From Streptomyces sp. TLI_171 (GTDB taxonomy: Bacteria > Actinomycetota > Actinomycetes > Streptomycetales > Streptomycetaceae), in the NCBI RefSeq assembly GCF_003610255.1, contig NZ_RAPS01000001.1, positions 3,410,001 through 3,474,000 of the forward strand: a stretch of DNA of 64,000 nt. The letters are read 5' to 3'. Below the pieces are notes generated by a model. It ran no database searches and was not told where the DNA came from. It saw nothing but the letters and a program-made list of their open reading frames with translations. Made by a program: the position numbers and the translations under genes. Positions within the stretch are counted from its first letter, which is position 1, and every line of letters starts with the position of its first letter. Positions 26,760 through 35,639 of this stretch are shown here, piece after piece.

Positions 26760-27719
26760 TCAGCGCGCCCGCTGCGGCGGCTTTCCGGTGGCGGTGGTGC
26801 GCGGCCGGCCGGCCCGGACGGTACGGCGGCGGCGCTGGGCGCGGGCCTGCCGGGCCGGGTCGGTGGCGTCGGGCGCGACAGCCCGCCGCCCGCCGACGGG
26901 AGTGGCCGGGCGGCGGTGCGCGAGCGCCTTGGCGGCCATCCGCTCGGCCACCGCGTGCGCCTTGGGGTGGCCCGCCGGGACCTTGTCGGGCGCCCCGGCG
27001 ATCAGGTCGAACAGCCAGGTGCGGGCCCGGTCGGTCCGCGCGTGCAGGCGCCGTTCGCGCCGGATCGCGCGCGCCATGCGCCGGGGGCGGTCGGCGTACC
27101 GCCAGCGGGCCCACGGGCTGCCCGGCCGGGCCAGCCGGATCGCACCGATCCAGGACAGGCCGGGCACCATGATGCCCAGCAGCCCCGTCCAGACCTTGCC
27201 CTTGAGCAGGGCGACCAGGCAGACCAGGGCGTTGACGCCGATCACCGCGACCAGCCCCCATCGGGTGTCCTGCCCGGGCACCACGCCGAGCGGGACGTAT
27301 CCGGTCAGCAGCAGTGCGGTCAGCAGGATGCCGAGGATCACCGCGTCCACCGACTTGCGGCCCTGCTCGCTCCAGTACACGTCGTCCAGGTGCAGGATCA
27401 GCGCGAACTCGTCCAGCACCAGGCCGCAGCCGATGCCGAAGGCCAGGCCGAACCAGTCGATCCACGGGTGCCCGCCGTTGGTCGCGAACACCCCGATGCC
27501 GCCCAGCAGCAGGAAGCCCAGGCCGAACACCATGTGGTGGATGTGCAGGCCGCCCGGGGTGACGTTGCCGGGCCACCAGCGGACCTGGGCGCGGATCAGC
27601 CGGGTGCTGACCCGGATGAGGAGGAAGGACACGATGAACCCGACCAGCAGCAGGAACAGCGGTTGCTTGTGCGCGTCCACGATGTGGTGGCGGTAGCCGT
27701 CCAGCAGAGCACTGAGCAT
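26760..27719 (-). CDS. integral membrane protein, conserved hypothetical
   Basis: A 319-residue protein with about six to seven membrane segments in residues 15-205 and a basic Arg/Ala-rich cytoplasmic tail of about 110 residues. Histidine-rich LHIHHMVFGLGFLLLGG and CGLVLDEFALILHLDDVYW include conserved-looking His/Asp/Glu in or near the membrane, suggesting metal or lipid chemistry; no function is assigned. It follows the ThrE-type gene by 36 bases, so probably an operon. Its stop lies inside a CTGACGGCCCGTCCG palindrome. Confidence 0.8.
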   Translation of the reverse strand: MLSALLDGYRHHIVDAHKQPLFLLLVGFIVSFLLIRVSTRLIRAQVRWWPGNVTPGGLHIHHMVFGLGFLLLGGIGVFATNGGHPWIDWFGLAFGIGCGLVLDEFALILHLDDVYWSEQGRKSVDAVILGILLTALLLTGYVPLGVVPGQDTRWGLVAVIGVNALVCLVALLKGKVWTGLLGIMVPGLSWIGAIRLARPGSPWARWRYADRPRRMARAIRRERRLHARTDRARTWLFDLIAGAPDKVPAGHPKAHAVAERMAAKALAHRRPATPVGGRRAVAPDATDPARQARAQRRRRTVRAGRPRTTATGKPPQRAR

Positions 27720-27755
27720 CGGGTGGTGCCTCTTCTTGCGGGGGATGACGCCGGG

Positions 27756-29471
27756 TCAGAAACCGCGGGTGCGTTTCGCCGCCCGGCGCGGGATCAGCAC
27801 GTGCGGGGTGTCGCGGTCGCTGGCGCCGGGGTTCTTCAGGAACAGCCGGGCCACCTCGCCGCCCAGGTTGACGCCGATGGCCAGGGCCAGCGCCAGCGCC
27901 ACCGCCCGGGAGGCCGAGACCAGCCCGGAGGCCGCATGGCCCTGGGCGAACGCCAGCATGCCGAGGTACAGCGCCGAGCCGGGCATCAGCGGACCGATCG
28001 CGGCGGTGACGTACGGCAGCGCGGAGGCCGCCCGGTAGCGGGCCAGCAGCTGGCCGAACAGGCCGACCAGGCCCGCCGCGAGGCCGGTGGCGACGATCGC
28101 CGAGATGCCCGCGTTCCGGGTCAGCACCCCGTACGTGGACCAGCCGATGGCGGCGTTCGTCACCACCATCGCCAGCGAGCGCCGGTCGGTCTGCAGCAGC
28201 ATCGCGAACGCCAGCGCCAGCACCATCGCCGCTGTCAGCTGGACCGGCGGGTTGGGGGTGCCGCCGAGGCTCTCGTCCGGCCGCAGCTTCGCGTGGTAGT
28301 TGATGCCGATGTACAGCACCAGCATCACGCCGATCACGATGCCCGCGATCAGGTACATCACCTCCAGCAGCCGGGCCGCGGCGGTGATGTAGAAGCCGGT
28401 CAGACCGTCCTGGACGGCGGCGACCATGGCCCGGCCGGGCAGCAGCGCGAACAGCCCGCCGGTGATCACCACCGAGCCGCGCAGGTGCAGTTCGTTGAAC
28501 GAGAGCAGGATGCCGCAGAGCGCGGCCGGCATCGCCGCGATCACGAACTGGTAGAACTCGGGCAGCCCGCGGCGGGCGATGAACGAGGCCAGCCGGTCGC
28601 CGACCACCGCGGTGACGAAGGCGGAGACGAACACCAGCCAGGCCTTGCCGTCGTGCTGCCCGCCGACCAGGAAGGTCGCCGCGCCCGCCAGCAGACCGGT
28701 GGCCATCGCCATCAGCCACGCCGGGTACGGGTGCCGGTTGCGGCGGATCTCGGCGAGCCGCCGGTACGCGTCGTTGACGGTGACCTGCTCCGCGGTGATG
28801 TCGGCGACCAGCTCGTACACGGCGGCGAGCCGGGTGTAGTCGGAGGTCCGGCGGCGCACCACCCGGTCCGCGGTGACCGGCGGGTCGATCAGTGAGGGCT
28901 GGTGGGAGATCGAGATCAGCGTGAAGGTGACCTGCGGCTCGCAGTGGTCCAGCCGGTAGGCGTGGGCGATGCCGAGCATCGCGGCCTCCACGTCCTCCGC
29001 CGCCTCTCCGCTGGCCAGCAGCAGTTCGCCGATCCGCAGCGACAGGTCGAGCACTCGCGGCACGTTGCGCTGGGCCTGCCCGCCGGCCGCCGGGTGCAGC
29101 TCGCGCGCGGTCCGCTCGAACGCCGGGCGCTCGGCCATCGGCGTGCGCAGCAGGGTGCGCATCCGGTCCGGCCAGGGGGCGTCGCCCGGGGCGCCCTTGT
29201 GCAGTTCCGTCAGGTCCAGGCCGTGGGAGGGGGTGTAGCCGGCGGCGTTCCACTCCTCCGGGGTGAGGGTGTCCTGGGCCAGCGGGTTGCGGGCCCGCAC
29301 CGACTCCCCGGCGTCGGCGACCGCGTGGCCGAGCAGGCCCTCGGTCTGCGCGGGCCGCGGCGCGTGCGGGACGCTGACGGTCCGTTCGATCGGCGGTGCG
29401 TCCGGTCCGAGCAGCCCTTCGGTGGGCGGCGCCTCCGGCGCCGCTGCGCCCTCCGGCTCGCGATCGGACAC
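27756..29471 (-). CDS. threonine/serine exporter family (ThrE-type) protein
   Basis: A 571-residue protein. The N-terminal cytosolic half (ThrP domain, about 130-270) includes LRIGELLLASGEAAEDVEAA and a later hydrophobic region. The C-terminal half has about ten membrane segments (e.g. LMAMATGLLAGAATFLVGG; LMPGSALYLGMLAFAQGHA). ThrE exports threonine and serine in Corynebacterium; Streptomyces homologues are longer at the N-terminus, as here. GTG start at 29471 with AGGAG upstream. It diverges from the CDF gene. Confidence 0.88.
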   Translation of the reverse strand: MSDREPEGAAAPEAPPTEGLLGPDAPPIERTVSVPHAPRPAQTEGLLGHAVADAGESVRARNPLAQDTLTPEEWNAAGYTPSHGLDLTELHKGAPGDAPWPDRMRTLLRTPMAERPAFERTARELHPAAGGQAQRNVPRVLDLSLRIGELLLASGEAAEDVEAAMLGIAHAYRLDHCEPQVTFTLISISHQPSLIDPPVTADRVVRRRTSDYTRLAAVYELVADITAEQVTVNDAYRRLAEIRRNRHPYPAWLMAMATGLLAGAATFLVGGQHDGKAWLVFVSAFVTAVVGDRLASFIARRGLPEFYQFVIAAMPAALCGILLSFNELHLRGSVVITGGLFALLPGRAMVAAVQDGLTGFYITAAARLLEVMYLIAGIVIGVMLVLYIGINYHAKLRPDESLGGTPNPPVQLTAAMVLALAFAMLLQTDRRSLAMVVTNAAIGWSTYGVLTRNAGISAIVATGLAAGLVGLFGQLLARYRAASALPYVTAAIGPLMPGSALYLGMLAFAQGHAASGLVSASRAVALALALAIGVNLGGEVARLFLKNPGASDRDTPHVLIPRRAAKRTRGF

Positions 29472-29599
29472 GGTGCTCCTCCGCCTCCCCGGCCGCCCGC
29501 CCGGTCGGGGCCGCCTCGTGGCTCCCACCTTGCCCGATCGTCGGCGCGGGTGCGAACAAGGGCCCCGCGTGCCCCGCCATCGAAACCGTGCAAATACGA

Positions 29600-29605
29600 C
29601 ATAAT
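29600..29605 (+). promoter_or_regulatory. candidate -10 box of the CDF gene, leaderless
   Basis: CATAAT lies only eight bases before the ATG at 29614, in an otherwise GC-rich stretch. A start of transcription at or next to the ATG would give a leaderless mRNA; no ribosome site is seen upstream of this ATG. No convincing -35 was found. Confidence 0.35.
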
Positions 29606-29613
29606 GACCGGCC

Positions 29614-30561
29614 ATGGGCGAGCAGGAGGACAGCCGGGGCCGCAGCGGGGACGAGAGCGTCACCACGGTGATCGTCGCCGGGCTGTGCAACCTCGGCATC
29701 GCCGTCGCCAAGGCCGTCGCCGGGGTGCTCAGCGGCTCCAGCGCGATGCTCTCCGAGGCCGCGCACTCCTTCGCCGACACCGTCACCGAGGTGCTGCTCT
29801 ACTTCTCGCTCAAGCGCAGCAGCCGCCCCGCCGACGGCCTGCACCCGCTGGGCTACGGGCGCGAACGCTACCTGTGGGCGCTGCTGGCCTCCTTCGCCAC
29901 CTTCGTCGGCGGCGCGGTGTTCTCCGTCCACGACGGCATCCACACCCTCCGGCACGGCGAGGACCTGGGCAGCCCCGCCCTCTCCTACCTGATCCTCGGC
30001 GTCGCCTTCGTCCTGGAATCGGTCTCGCTGGCCCGGACGGTCCGTCAGCTGCGCGACGTCACGGCCCGGCTGGACGTCGGCGGCTACCGCTACCTGCGGC
30101 ACACCTCCGACACCGCCGTGAAGGCCGTCTTCCTGGAGGACTCCGCCGCGCTGATCGGCCTGCTGCTCGCCTTCGGCGGCCTGCTCGGCGCCCAGCTCAC
30201 CGGCGATCCGCTCTGGGACGGCCTGGCCTCGGTGCTGATCGGCGCACTGCTGGCCTGGGTCGCCTACGTGCTCGCCCGCGACAACGCCTCGCTGCTGATC
30301 GGCCGCTCGCTCCCCGACCGCTTCGAGCGCGCCATCGCCGACGCCCTGGCCGCCCAGCCCCAGGTGGTCCGCGTCCTCGACCTGGTCACCAGCGTCAGCG
30401 GTCCCGACGACGTCCTGGTCGCCGCCAAGGTCGACTTCGCCGACCTGGTCACGGCCGCCGAACTGGAGACCGCCTGCGACCGCGCCGAGCGCGCCGTCCG
30501 GGCGGCCGTCCCCGCCGTCACCCGGGTCTACCTCGACCCGACCCCGCCGCCCCGGTCCTGA
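29614..30561 (+). CDS. cation diffusion facilitator transporter
   Basis: A 315-residue CDF (ZnT-like) metal/proton antiporter with six membrane segments. TM2 carries SEAAHSFADTVTEV, where the His and Asp are the transport-site ligands, and TM5 carries FLEDSAALIGLLLA (Asp). The C-terminal cytoplasmic domain (about 225-315) is the metal-sensing dimerisation fold. A probable Zn, Mn or Fe exporter of the inner membrane. No metal regulator gene is adjacent. Confidence 0.92.
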   Translation: MGEQEDSRGRSGDESVTTVIVAGLCNLGIAVAKAVAGVLSGSSAMLSEAAHSFADTVTEVLLYFSLKRSSRPADGLHPLGYGRERYLWALLASFATFVGGAVFSVHDGIHTLRHGEDLGSPALSYLILGVAFVLESVSLARTVRQLRDVTARLDVGGYRYLRHTSDTAVKAVFLEDSAALIGLLLAFGGLLGAQLTGDPLWDGLASVLIGALLAWVAYVLARDNASLLIGRSLPDRFERAIADALAAQPQVVRVLDLVTSVSGPDDVLVAAKVDFADLVTAAELETACDRAERAVRAAVPAVTRVYLDPTPPPRS

Positions 30562-30584
30562 ACCCGGGGCGGCGGGGCGGCGGG

Positions 30585-32921
30585 TCACAGGTCGTAGTCG
30601 TCGACGATCTGCTGGTGGCGGGCCGGGTCGGCGCCGGCGGCTTCGGCCAGGGCGGGCCAGGCCAGGGGGTGCGGCCAGCCGGCGGTGAGGTCGGCGAGGA
30701 ACGCGTCGGCCTCCTTGGCGGAGGCGGTGGGCGGGACCGCGACGGCGGCGTAGATGCCGGGAAGGGTCTCGTTCTCGCGGGTGGGGTCGGTGATCCGGTA
30801 CTGGTCTCCGCTGTACGCCCAGACTCCGTAGCCGGCGGCCTGCAGGGCGTTGCGCAGGGTGTACCACTCCTCGTCGCCGGGGAGGGCGCCGTCGATCCAG
30901 TAGGTGGTGAAGCCGGCCGGGTCGAGCAGGGTGAGGAACTCGAAGACGGGGCGCCAGTCCTCCTCCTGGCCGGGCTCGGGCCGGTCGTTGAGGACTGCGG
31001 GGGCGAACACCACCACGTCGCCGTGGTTGAGGTCGATGTCCTCGCCGAGCACCGGCAGGACCCGGGCGGTGGCGGGGCCGGTGCGCAGGGCGGGCAGGTC
31101 GGTGGTGGTGCCGTTGGCGCGCGGGGCGCGCAGGCCGATCAGCTGCCACTCCTCGTCGACGGGACCGCTGTCGGTGTCGAACTCGATGCCCAGCCGGGTG
31201 CCGGCGGCACGGACGGCCGCCCAGTCGCGGTTGGCGGTGGCGGCGGTGAGCAGGTGCCACAGGTCGGGCTCCTGGACCGTCCGGTGATCCTGGTCCTCAC
31301 CGGCCTCGGCCGGGTCGAGGGCGTGCTCCAGCAGTTCCTGGTAGAGCCGCTGGGCCTCGGCGTGGTCGCCCTGCCGGGTGGCGGCGTTGGCGGCCAGGCG
31401 GCGGGTGTTGAGCGCGTCCGGCTCGTGGGCGAGCACCGCCGCGCACTGTTCGCCGACCTCCGCCCAGCGGCCCTGGGCGGCGGCCCAGCGGGCCCGCAGC
31501 CAGTGCGCGTCGGCGGGGTCGGTGTCGGCGAGGCGGGCGGCCAGCCGGTCGACGCCCTCGCTGTCCCCGGCGTCGATCAGCAGCTCGCCGAGCATGCCGG
31601 TGAGGTAATCGTGCCCGGGATCCACCTCCAGCTGTGCCCAGGCGAGTTCGGTGACGGCCCGGGTGTGGCCGAGGGCTCCGAGGGCGCCGGCCAGGTTGAC
31701 CACCAGCACGGTGTCGGGCTGTTCACCGGCGGCCAGCGCGGCGGCCAGCAAATCGGCGCCGGTCTCCGGGTCGGGCCGGTGCTCGGCCAGCCACTTCGCC
31801 AACTCCTCCACCGGGACCGGAAGTTCGGGTCGAGGCAGGGCTTCCGCGGCGGTCTTCAGGGCGGCCACCCGGTCGGCGACGCCGTCGGTGCGGCGCAGTT
31901 GGCCGAGCTTGCGCTCGCCGGTGCGGGCCAGCGTCAGGGCCACTTCGCGGCCGCCGCGGGCGAGCGCCAGCCGGCCGGCCCGCAGGACCAGGTCCAGGCA
32001 CGGGCGGTGCGACCCGGCGGCGTCCAACTCCCCCGCCCAGGAAGCCAGTCGGGCGCCGAGCGCGGCGTCGTTCGCGAACTCGCCGGCTTCGGCGAGCAGT
32101 TCGACGGCGGCCGACCAGCGGTGCCGGATGTCGGGGTACCGGTCGGCCTCCTGGACGTCCGGGAGCAGTTCCAGCGCCGGCCCGGTGCGGCCGAGCGCGG
32201 CCAGCTGGAGGGCCCGGCCGACGGCGAGCTTGCGCCGGTCGTCGTCGTCCGGACGGTGCCCGGCGGCCACGTAGGCGCGTTCGGCGGTGTCGTACACGTC
32301 CAGCGCGTCCTGGTGCCGGCCGAGCCGGTGCAGGGCGGAGGCGCGGCTGTGCGCGAAGGACAGCGAGACCTGTTCGCCGGCGGCCTGGATCCGGGTCTGG
32401 GCGCGGTCCAGGTGGGCGAGCGCGTCCGCCGGGCGGTCGTCGTCCTCCAGGGTGTCGGCGTACTCGCGCGACAGGCAGTCGAAGCAGGCCCGGGCGGGCT
32501 CGACCCGCTGCAGCGCCTCCTCCAGCACGGCGAGCCGCTCGGGCACGTAGCCGGGACCGTCGATGTTGGCGTGGCAGATGGTGAAGTCCTGGACGGCGCA
32601 CACCGATTGGGGGCAGGACGCGGTCTCCTCGCGGTGCGCGAACTCCAGCAGCGACACCGCCTCGGACATCGCGGCCTCGCCCTGGTGGCGCTTGTTCAGC
32701 AGGTTCTGCAGCCGCCAGTGCCGCAGGAACACCTCCACCCAGGGCAGGTTGAGCGCCCGGGCGGAGGCCAGCGCCTCCGGGAACATCGCGTCGAGCTGCT
32801 CGTTGCGGCCCTCGACGGCGTGCCCGGCGATCTCCGCGAGCGCGTCCGCCAGCCGGTGCTGGCCGGACTCGGCGAGCTGCCGGTGGGTGTCGTGCACCCA
32901 GGACCAGATGTCGGTGGTCAT
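30585..32921 (-). CDS. tetratricopeptide-repeat protein coupled to Hsp90-like ATPase
   Basis: A 778-residue, mainly helical protein built of TPR-like repeats over about 1-560, e.g. ADALAHLDRAQTRIQAAGEQ and QGDHAEAQRLYQELLEHAL. A Cys cluster sits at 103, 108, 116, 146 and 149 (CX4CX7C and CX2C), a possible metal site. Residues 600-778 form a separate mixed domain (VVVFAPAVLNDRPEP; GYGVWAYSGDQYRITDP) that I do not recognise. Its ATG overlaps the Hsp90-like stop by four bases, so the two are co-translated. A client-presenting or scaffold role is inferred by analogy with eukaryotic TPR co-chaperones. Confidence 0.85.
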   Translation of the reverse strand: MTTDIWSWVHDTHRQLAESGQHRLADALAEIAGHAVEGRNEQLDAMFPEALASARALNLPWVEVFLRHWRLQNLLNKRHQGEAAMSEAVSLLEFAHREETASCPQSVCAVQDFTICHANIDGPGYVPERLAVLEEALQRVEPARACFDCLSREYADTLEDDDRPADALAHLDRAQTRIQAAGEQVSLSFAHSRASALHRLGRHQDALDVYDTAERAYVAAGHRPDDDDRRKLAVGRALQLAALGRTGPALELLPDVQEADRYPDIRHRWSAAVELLAEAGEFANDAALGARLASWAGELDAAGSHRPCLDLVLRAGRLALARGGREVALTLARTGERKLGQLRRTDGVADRVAALKTAAEALPRPELPVPVEELAKWLAEHRPDPETGADLLAAALAAGEQPDTVLVVNLAGALGALGHTRAVTELAWAQLEVDPGHDYLTGMLGELLIDAGDSEGVDRLAARLADTDPADAHWLRARWAAAQGRWAEVGEQCAAVLAHEPDALNTRRLAANAATRQGDHAEAQRLYQELLEHALDPAEAGEDQDHRTVQEPDLWHLLTAATANRDWAAVRAAGTRLGIEFDTDSGPVDEEWQLIGLRAPRANGTTTDLPALRTGPATARVLPVLGEDIDLNHGDVVVFAPAVLNDRPEPGQEEDWRPVFEFLTLLDPAGFTTYWIDGALPGDEEWYTLRNALQAAGYGVWAYSGDQYRITDPTRENETLPGIYAAVAVPPTASAKEADAFLADLTAGWPHPLAWPALAEAAGADPARHQQIVDDYDL

Positions 32922-34894
32922 CGTTCCTCGTCCCCCTGCGTAGTGTCTGCCGGGTCGGCAGCGGAGATGGTGTCGGGCACCGCTGACAGCCCGTCGGCGG
33001 GGACGGCGGCGGTGAGCGCGGCCACGGCGGTGGAGATCCCGGACAGCGCGGCGTTCAGGTCGCCGTTCGCCGAGCCGGAGGCCGCCGCCATGATCACCTT
33101 CAGCGAGCGGAGCAGCGCGGCGGCGGTGGCCGACCCGGTGTGCCCGGCCCGGTAGGCGGCGAGCAGGTCGTGGACGGCGGGCGAGGCCAGGTTCAGGTAC
33201 AGCCGGGCCTTGACGGCGCCGTCGGTGCGCGCGGTGAACGCCCGCGCCAGCCGCAGCGCCGCGGTCGGGATCCGGGCGTCCGCCTGGTCGTCCTCGATCC
33301 TGGCCTTCAGCTCGGCCTCCCGGTCGGGCACCAGCACCAGCGGCAGCCCGGCCGGGTCGAACCTGGCCGGGACGAGTTGCTCGCCGTCCTCGGCGAGGGC
33401 GGCCGTCAGCCAGTTCTGCTCCTCGGCGGGCAGCGGCGCGTCCGGGGCGCGGAACAGCTCCCGGTTGCCGCTCTCGCTGCCGAGTTCGACGATCCGGCAC
33501 TCGCGCAGCTGGGCGTACCGGCGCAGGAACGGCAGCACCGCGTACCGGTCGCCGCGGGCGATCGGCACCTGCATCGCCCGGTACAGCATCTCCTCGAAGC
33601 CGCCGCCGCTGCCGAGCGCCACGTGCACCGCGCCGGAGCCGGCCGCGCGCAGCGCGCCCGCGGTCAGCTCGCCCTGCGAGGTGGGCACCGGCACGTCGTC
33701 GGCGAGCAGCGTGAACAGCCGGTCGTCGCAGAGCGCCGCGCCCAGCAGTTCCTGCCCGTGCCGGGCCAGGATCCGCCGCCAGGCCACCGGGTGCAGCCGG
33801 GCGGTCTCGTACAGGCCGTCGACGATGGCGTCGGTGAGCGCCTGCTGCAGCGCGCGGTAGTGCTCGTCGCGCTGCAGGTCCTCCCGGCTGGCGGTCGGGG
33901 TGAGCCGGGTGGACTCCACCACGCCGCCGATGAACCCGGCCCAACTGGGCAGCAGGTCACGGGCGTCGTCGGCGAGCAGCATCCCGCGCAGGTACACCGC
34001 GAGGTCCCGGTTGTCGGTGGACCCGTACGTCCCGCCGTCCTGCACCCAGAGCAGCCCGACGGCGTCGGTCCTCCCCTCGACGGGCGTCACCGGGAAGGCC
34101 ATCAGCGGTTCGAAGCTGCGCGCGAACGCCGAGGCGAACCGCATCCGGTGCAGGTGCGGCGAGCCCGGCACGTCCTGCCGCCAGGGCACCACCACGTCGT
34201 TGACCGGATGCTCGTCCGCGCCGACGTAGACCGCGATCGGCAGCAGCACGCAGTACCGCGCCAGCACCTCGCGCAGCGCCTGCTCGTCCGCCAGGTGGGC
34301 GTGCTCGGGCTTCAGCCGCAGCGTCACCACCGTGCCCGGCGCGGGCCGCGGCGCGGCCGGCTCCACGCTGTACTGCTCGCCGCCGCGGCTGCGGTAGGTG
34401 TGCGCCAGGTGCGGTTCGCGGTGCGAGGCGGTGGTGACGGTCACCTCCTCGGCCACCGAGAACGCCGAGAGGAAGCCCAGGCCGAACGCGCCGATCAGGT
34501 CCTGATTGCCGGTCAGTTCGCGCAGCATCCGGGTGTACCCGGTGCCGACGGTCGCCAGGTAGGCGTGGATCTCCGGCTCGGTCAGCCCCGCGCCGTTGTC
34601 CTCGATCGCGACGGTGCGGGCCGCGACGTCACCGGCGACCCGGATCAGCGGGCGGTAGTCGCCCTCCGGGTCCTCCAGCTTCCGCCGGGTGTGCGAGTCG
34701 TGGGCGTTCTGCACCAGCTCGCGCAGCGCCACCAGGGGCGTCGAGTACAGGTGCGTGGCGAGGACGCCGACCAGGCCGCCGAGATCGACCTCGGTGGTCC
34801 GCAGATTTGCCGACTTCTCGGACCCGGGTTCGGGCGCGGGGAATTCTGCGCCGCTTCCGTCGGCACCGGAAGCGGGGGGAAGACCATCAGACAT
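32918..34894 (-). CDS. Hsp90 family (HtpG-like) ATPase
   Basis: A 658-residue GHKL ATPase. N box ELVQNAHDS (Glu about 59, Asn 63, Asp 66), G1 box EDNGAGL (Asp 99) and lid with IGAFGLGFLSAF (about 134-145) give a complete Bergerat nucleotide site. The middle domain follows with SWAGFIGGVVESTRLTPTAS. The C-terminal part is divergent from E. coli HtpG but of similar total length. The N-terminus has about 30 disordered residues. First gene of a two-gene unit with the TPR protein. A cytosolic chaperone or conformational switch; the client is unknown. Confidence 0.92.
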   Translation of the reverse strand: MSDGLPPASGADGSGAEFPAPEPGSEKSANLRTTEVDLGGLVGVLATHLYSTPLVALRELVQNAHDSHTRRKLEDPEGDYRPLIRVAGDVAARTVAIEDNGAGLTEPEIHAYLATVGTGYTRMLRELTGNQDLIGAFGLGFLSAFSVAEEVTVTTASHREPHLAHTYRSRGGEQYSVEPAAPRPAPGTVVTLRLKPEHAHLADEQALREVLARYCVLLPIAVYVGADEHPVNDVVVPWRQDVPGSPHLHRMRFASAFARSFEPLMAFPVTPVEGRTDAVGLLWVQDGGTYGSTDNRDLAVYLRGMLLADDARDLLPSWAGFIGGVVESTRLTPTASREDLQRDEHYRALQQALTDAIVDGLYETARLHPVAWRRILARHGQELLGAALCDDRLFTLLADDVPVPTSQGELTAGALRAAGSGAVHVALGSGGGFEEMLYRAMQVPIARGDRYAVLPFLRRYAQLRECRIVELGSESGNRELFRAPDAPLPAEEQNWLTAALAEDGEQLVPARFDPAGLPLVLVPDREAELKARIEDDQADARIPTAALRLARAFTARTDGAVKARLYLNLASPAVHDLLAAYRAGHTGSATAAALLRSLKVIMAAASGSANGDLNAALSGISTAVAALTAAVPADGLSAVPDTISAADPADTTQGDEER

Positions 34895-35221
34895 GAGGCC
34901 CCAGTGTGCCAGTACGACAATCAGGCGACCACTGTTTTCCGATTTCCGGTTTCTGTCGATCCTCGGTCAACACTGCGTTGACGTGCCGGGATCGCCGCGG
35001 GCGGCCGATGCGAACCCAAATCCCTTGGCAGCAATGCGTTCCGGAGATCGCCCCCGGCTCCGACGCTATTCCATAAGAGTGACACCTTCGGGCGAACCCG
35101 CGTGCCCGCCCTGGAACCCGAACGGCCCAGTGCGCAATGCTGATGACGCGACGTCAGGAACCGACGCGAGGGGCGGCCACCCCGCAGCGTCACATTCGCA
35201 CCAGTTAGCAGGGAGACCACC
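34895..35221. other. 327-bp intergenic region upstream of two divergent genes
   Basis: This holds the promoters of the Hsp90-like operon (leftward) and the small secreted protein (rightward). It is locally AT-richer around 34905-34980. GTCAAC (34966-34971) and GTTGAC (34977-34982) form a 6-bp inverted repeat with a five-base loop, a possible operator. No ORF with a start signal was found inside it. Confidence 0.45.
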
Positions 35222-35539
35222 GTGTCCCGTATTCGCGCAGTCGCCGTCGTCACCGCCCTCGGCGCGTTCCTCCTCGCCGGGGTCGGCACCGCCGCCGCCG
35301 ACAACGGCGCAGGCGCCGACCACGCCTCCAACAGCAGCGTGGTCAGCAACATCGGCTCCGGCAACATCATCGGCTCCGTCCACGGCAACGCCAACGGCAC
35401 CCAGCAGACCGCGACGGGCTCCGGCGCGAGCAACCAGAACAACACCCTCGGCGTGGCCGGCAACAACGGCGGCGTCGGCGCCCTGCAGTCCAACGCGAAC
35501 CTGGCGCACACCGTCTACTACCCGTTCGTCCTGTACTAG
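35222..35539 (+). CDS. small secreted Asn/Gly-rich protein
   Basis: A 105-residue protein with a signal peptide (1-26, cleavage after GTAAA). The mature part of about 79 residues is rich in Asn, Gly, Ser and Gln, with blocks such as SNIGSGNIIGSVHGNANG and GSGASNQNNTLGVAGNNGG, and ends in the aromatic VYYPFVLY. There is no Cys, so it is not a standard short chaplin. The composition resembles amyloid-forming surface proteins such as chaplins, rodlins or curlins (inference). GTG start with AGGGAG six bases upstream. Confidence 0.8.
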   Translation: MSRIRAVAVVTALGAFLLAGVGTAAADNGAGADHASNSSVVSNIGSGNIIGSVHGNANGTQQTATGSGASNQNNTLGVAGNNGGVGALQSNANLAHTVYYPFVLY

Positions 35540-35639
35540 GCCGCACCGCCCGGAAGGGGGTGCGGGGCCTACCCGGGTGGGCGGACGGCCACGGCAGCGA
35601 GTGCCCACCCGAACCGGTGGCCCCCTGCCCCACCCGGCG

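Noticed and set aside
23247..28895. A 1882-codon open frame on the plus strand across the Eis, NlpC and ThrE region
   Set aside because: It runs antisense to three well-supported genes, is made of Gly/Arg/Ala/Val repeats and shows no motif. Long antisense frames are a by-product of high GC at third positions.
26617..31260. A 1547-codon minus-strand open frame
   Set aside because: It crosses several genes out of frame (26760, 27756, 30585) and the antisense CDF gene, with Arg/Pro/Gly composition. It is a shadow frame.
35222..35539. Chaplin or rodlin assignment for the small secreted protein
   Set aside because: No Cys pair and no chaplin core motif, and the rodlin pattern does not fit. It was left as an unassigned secreted protein.
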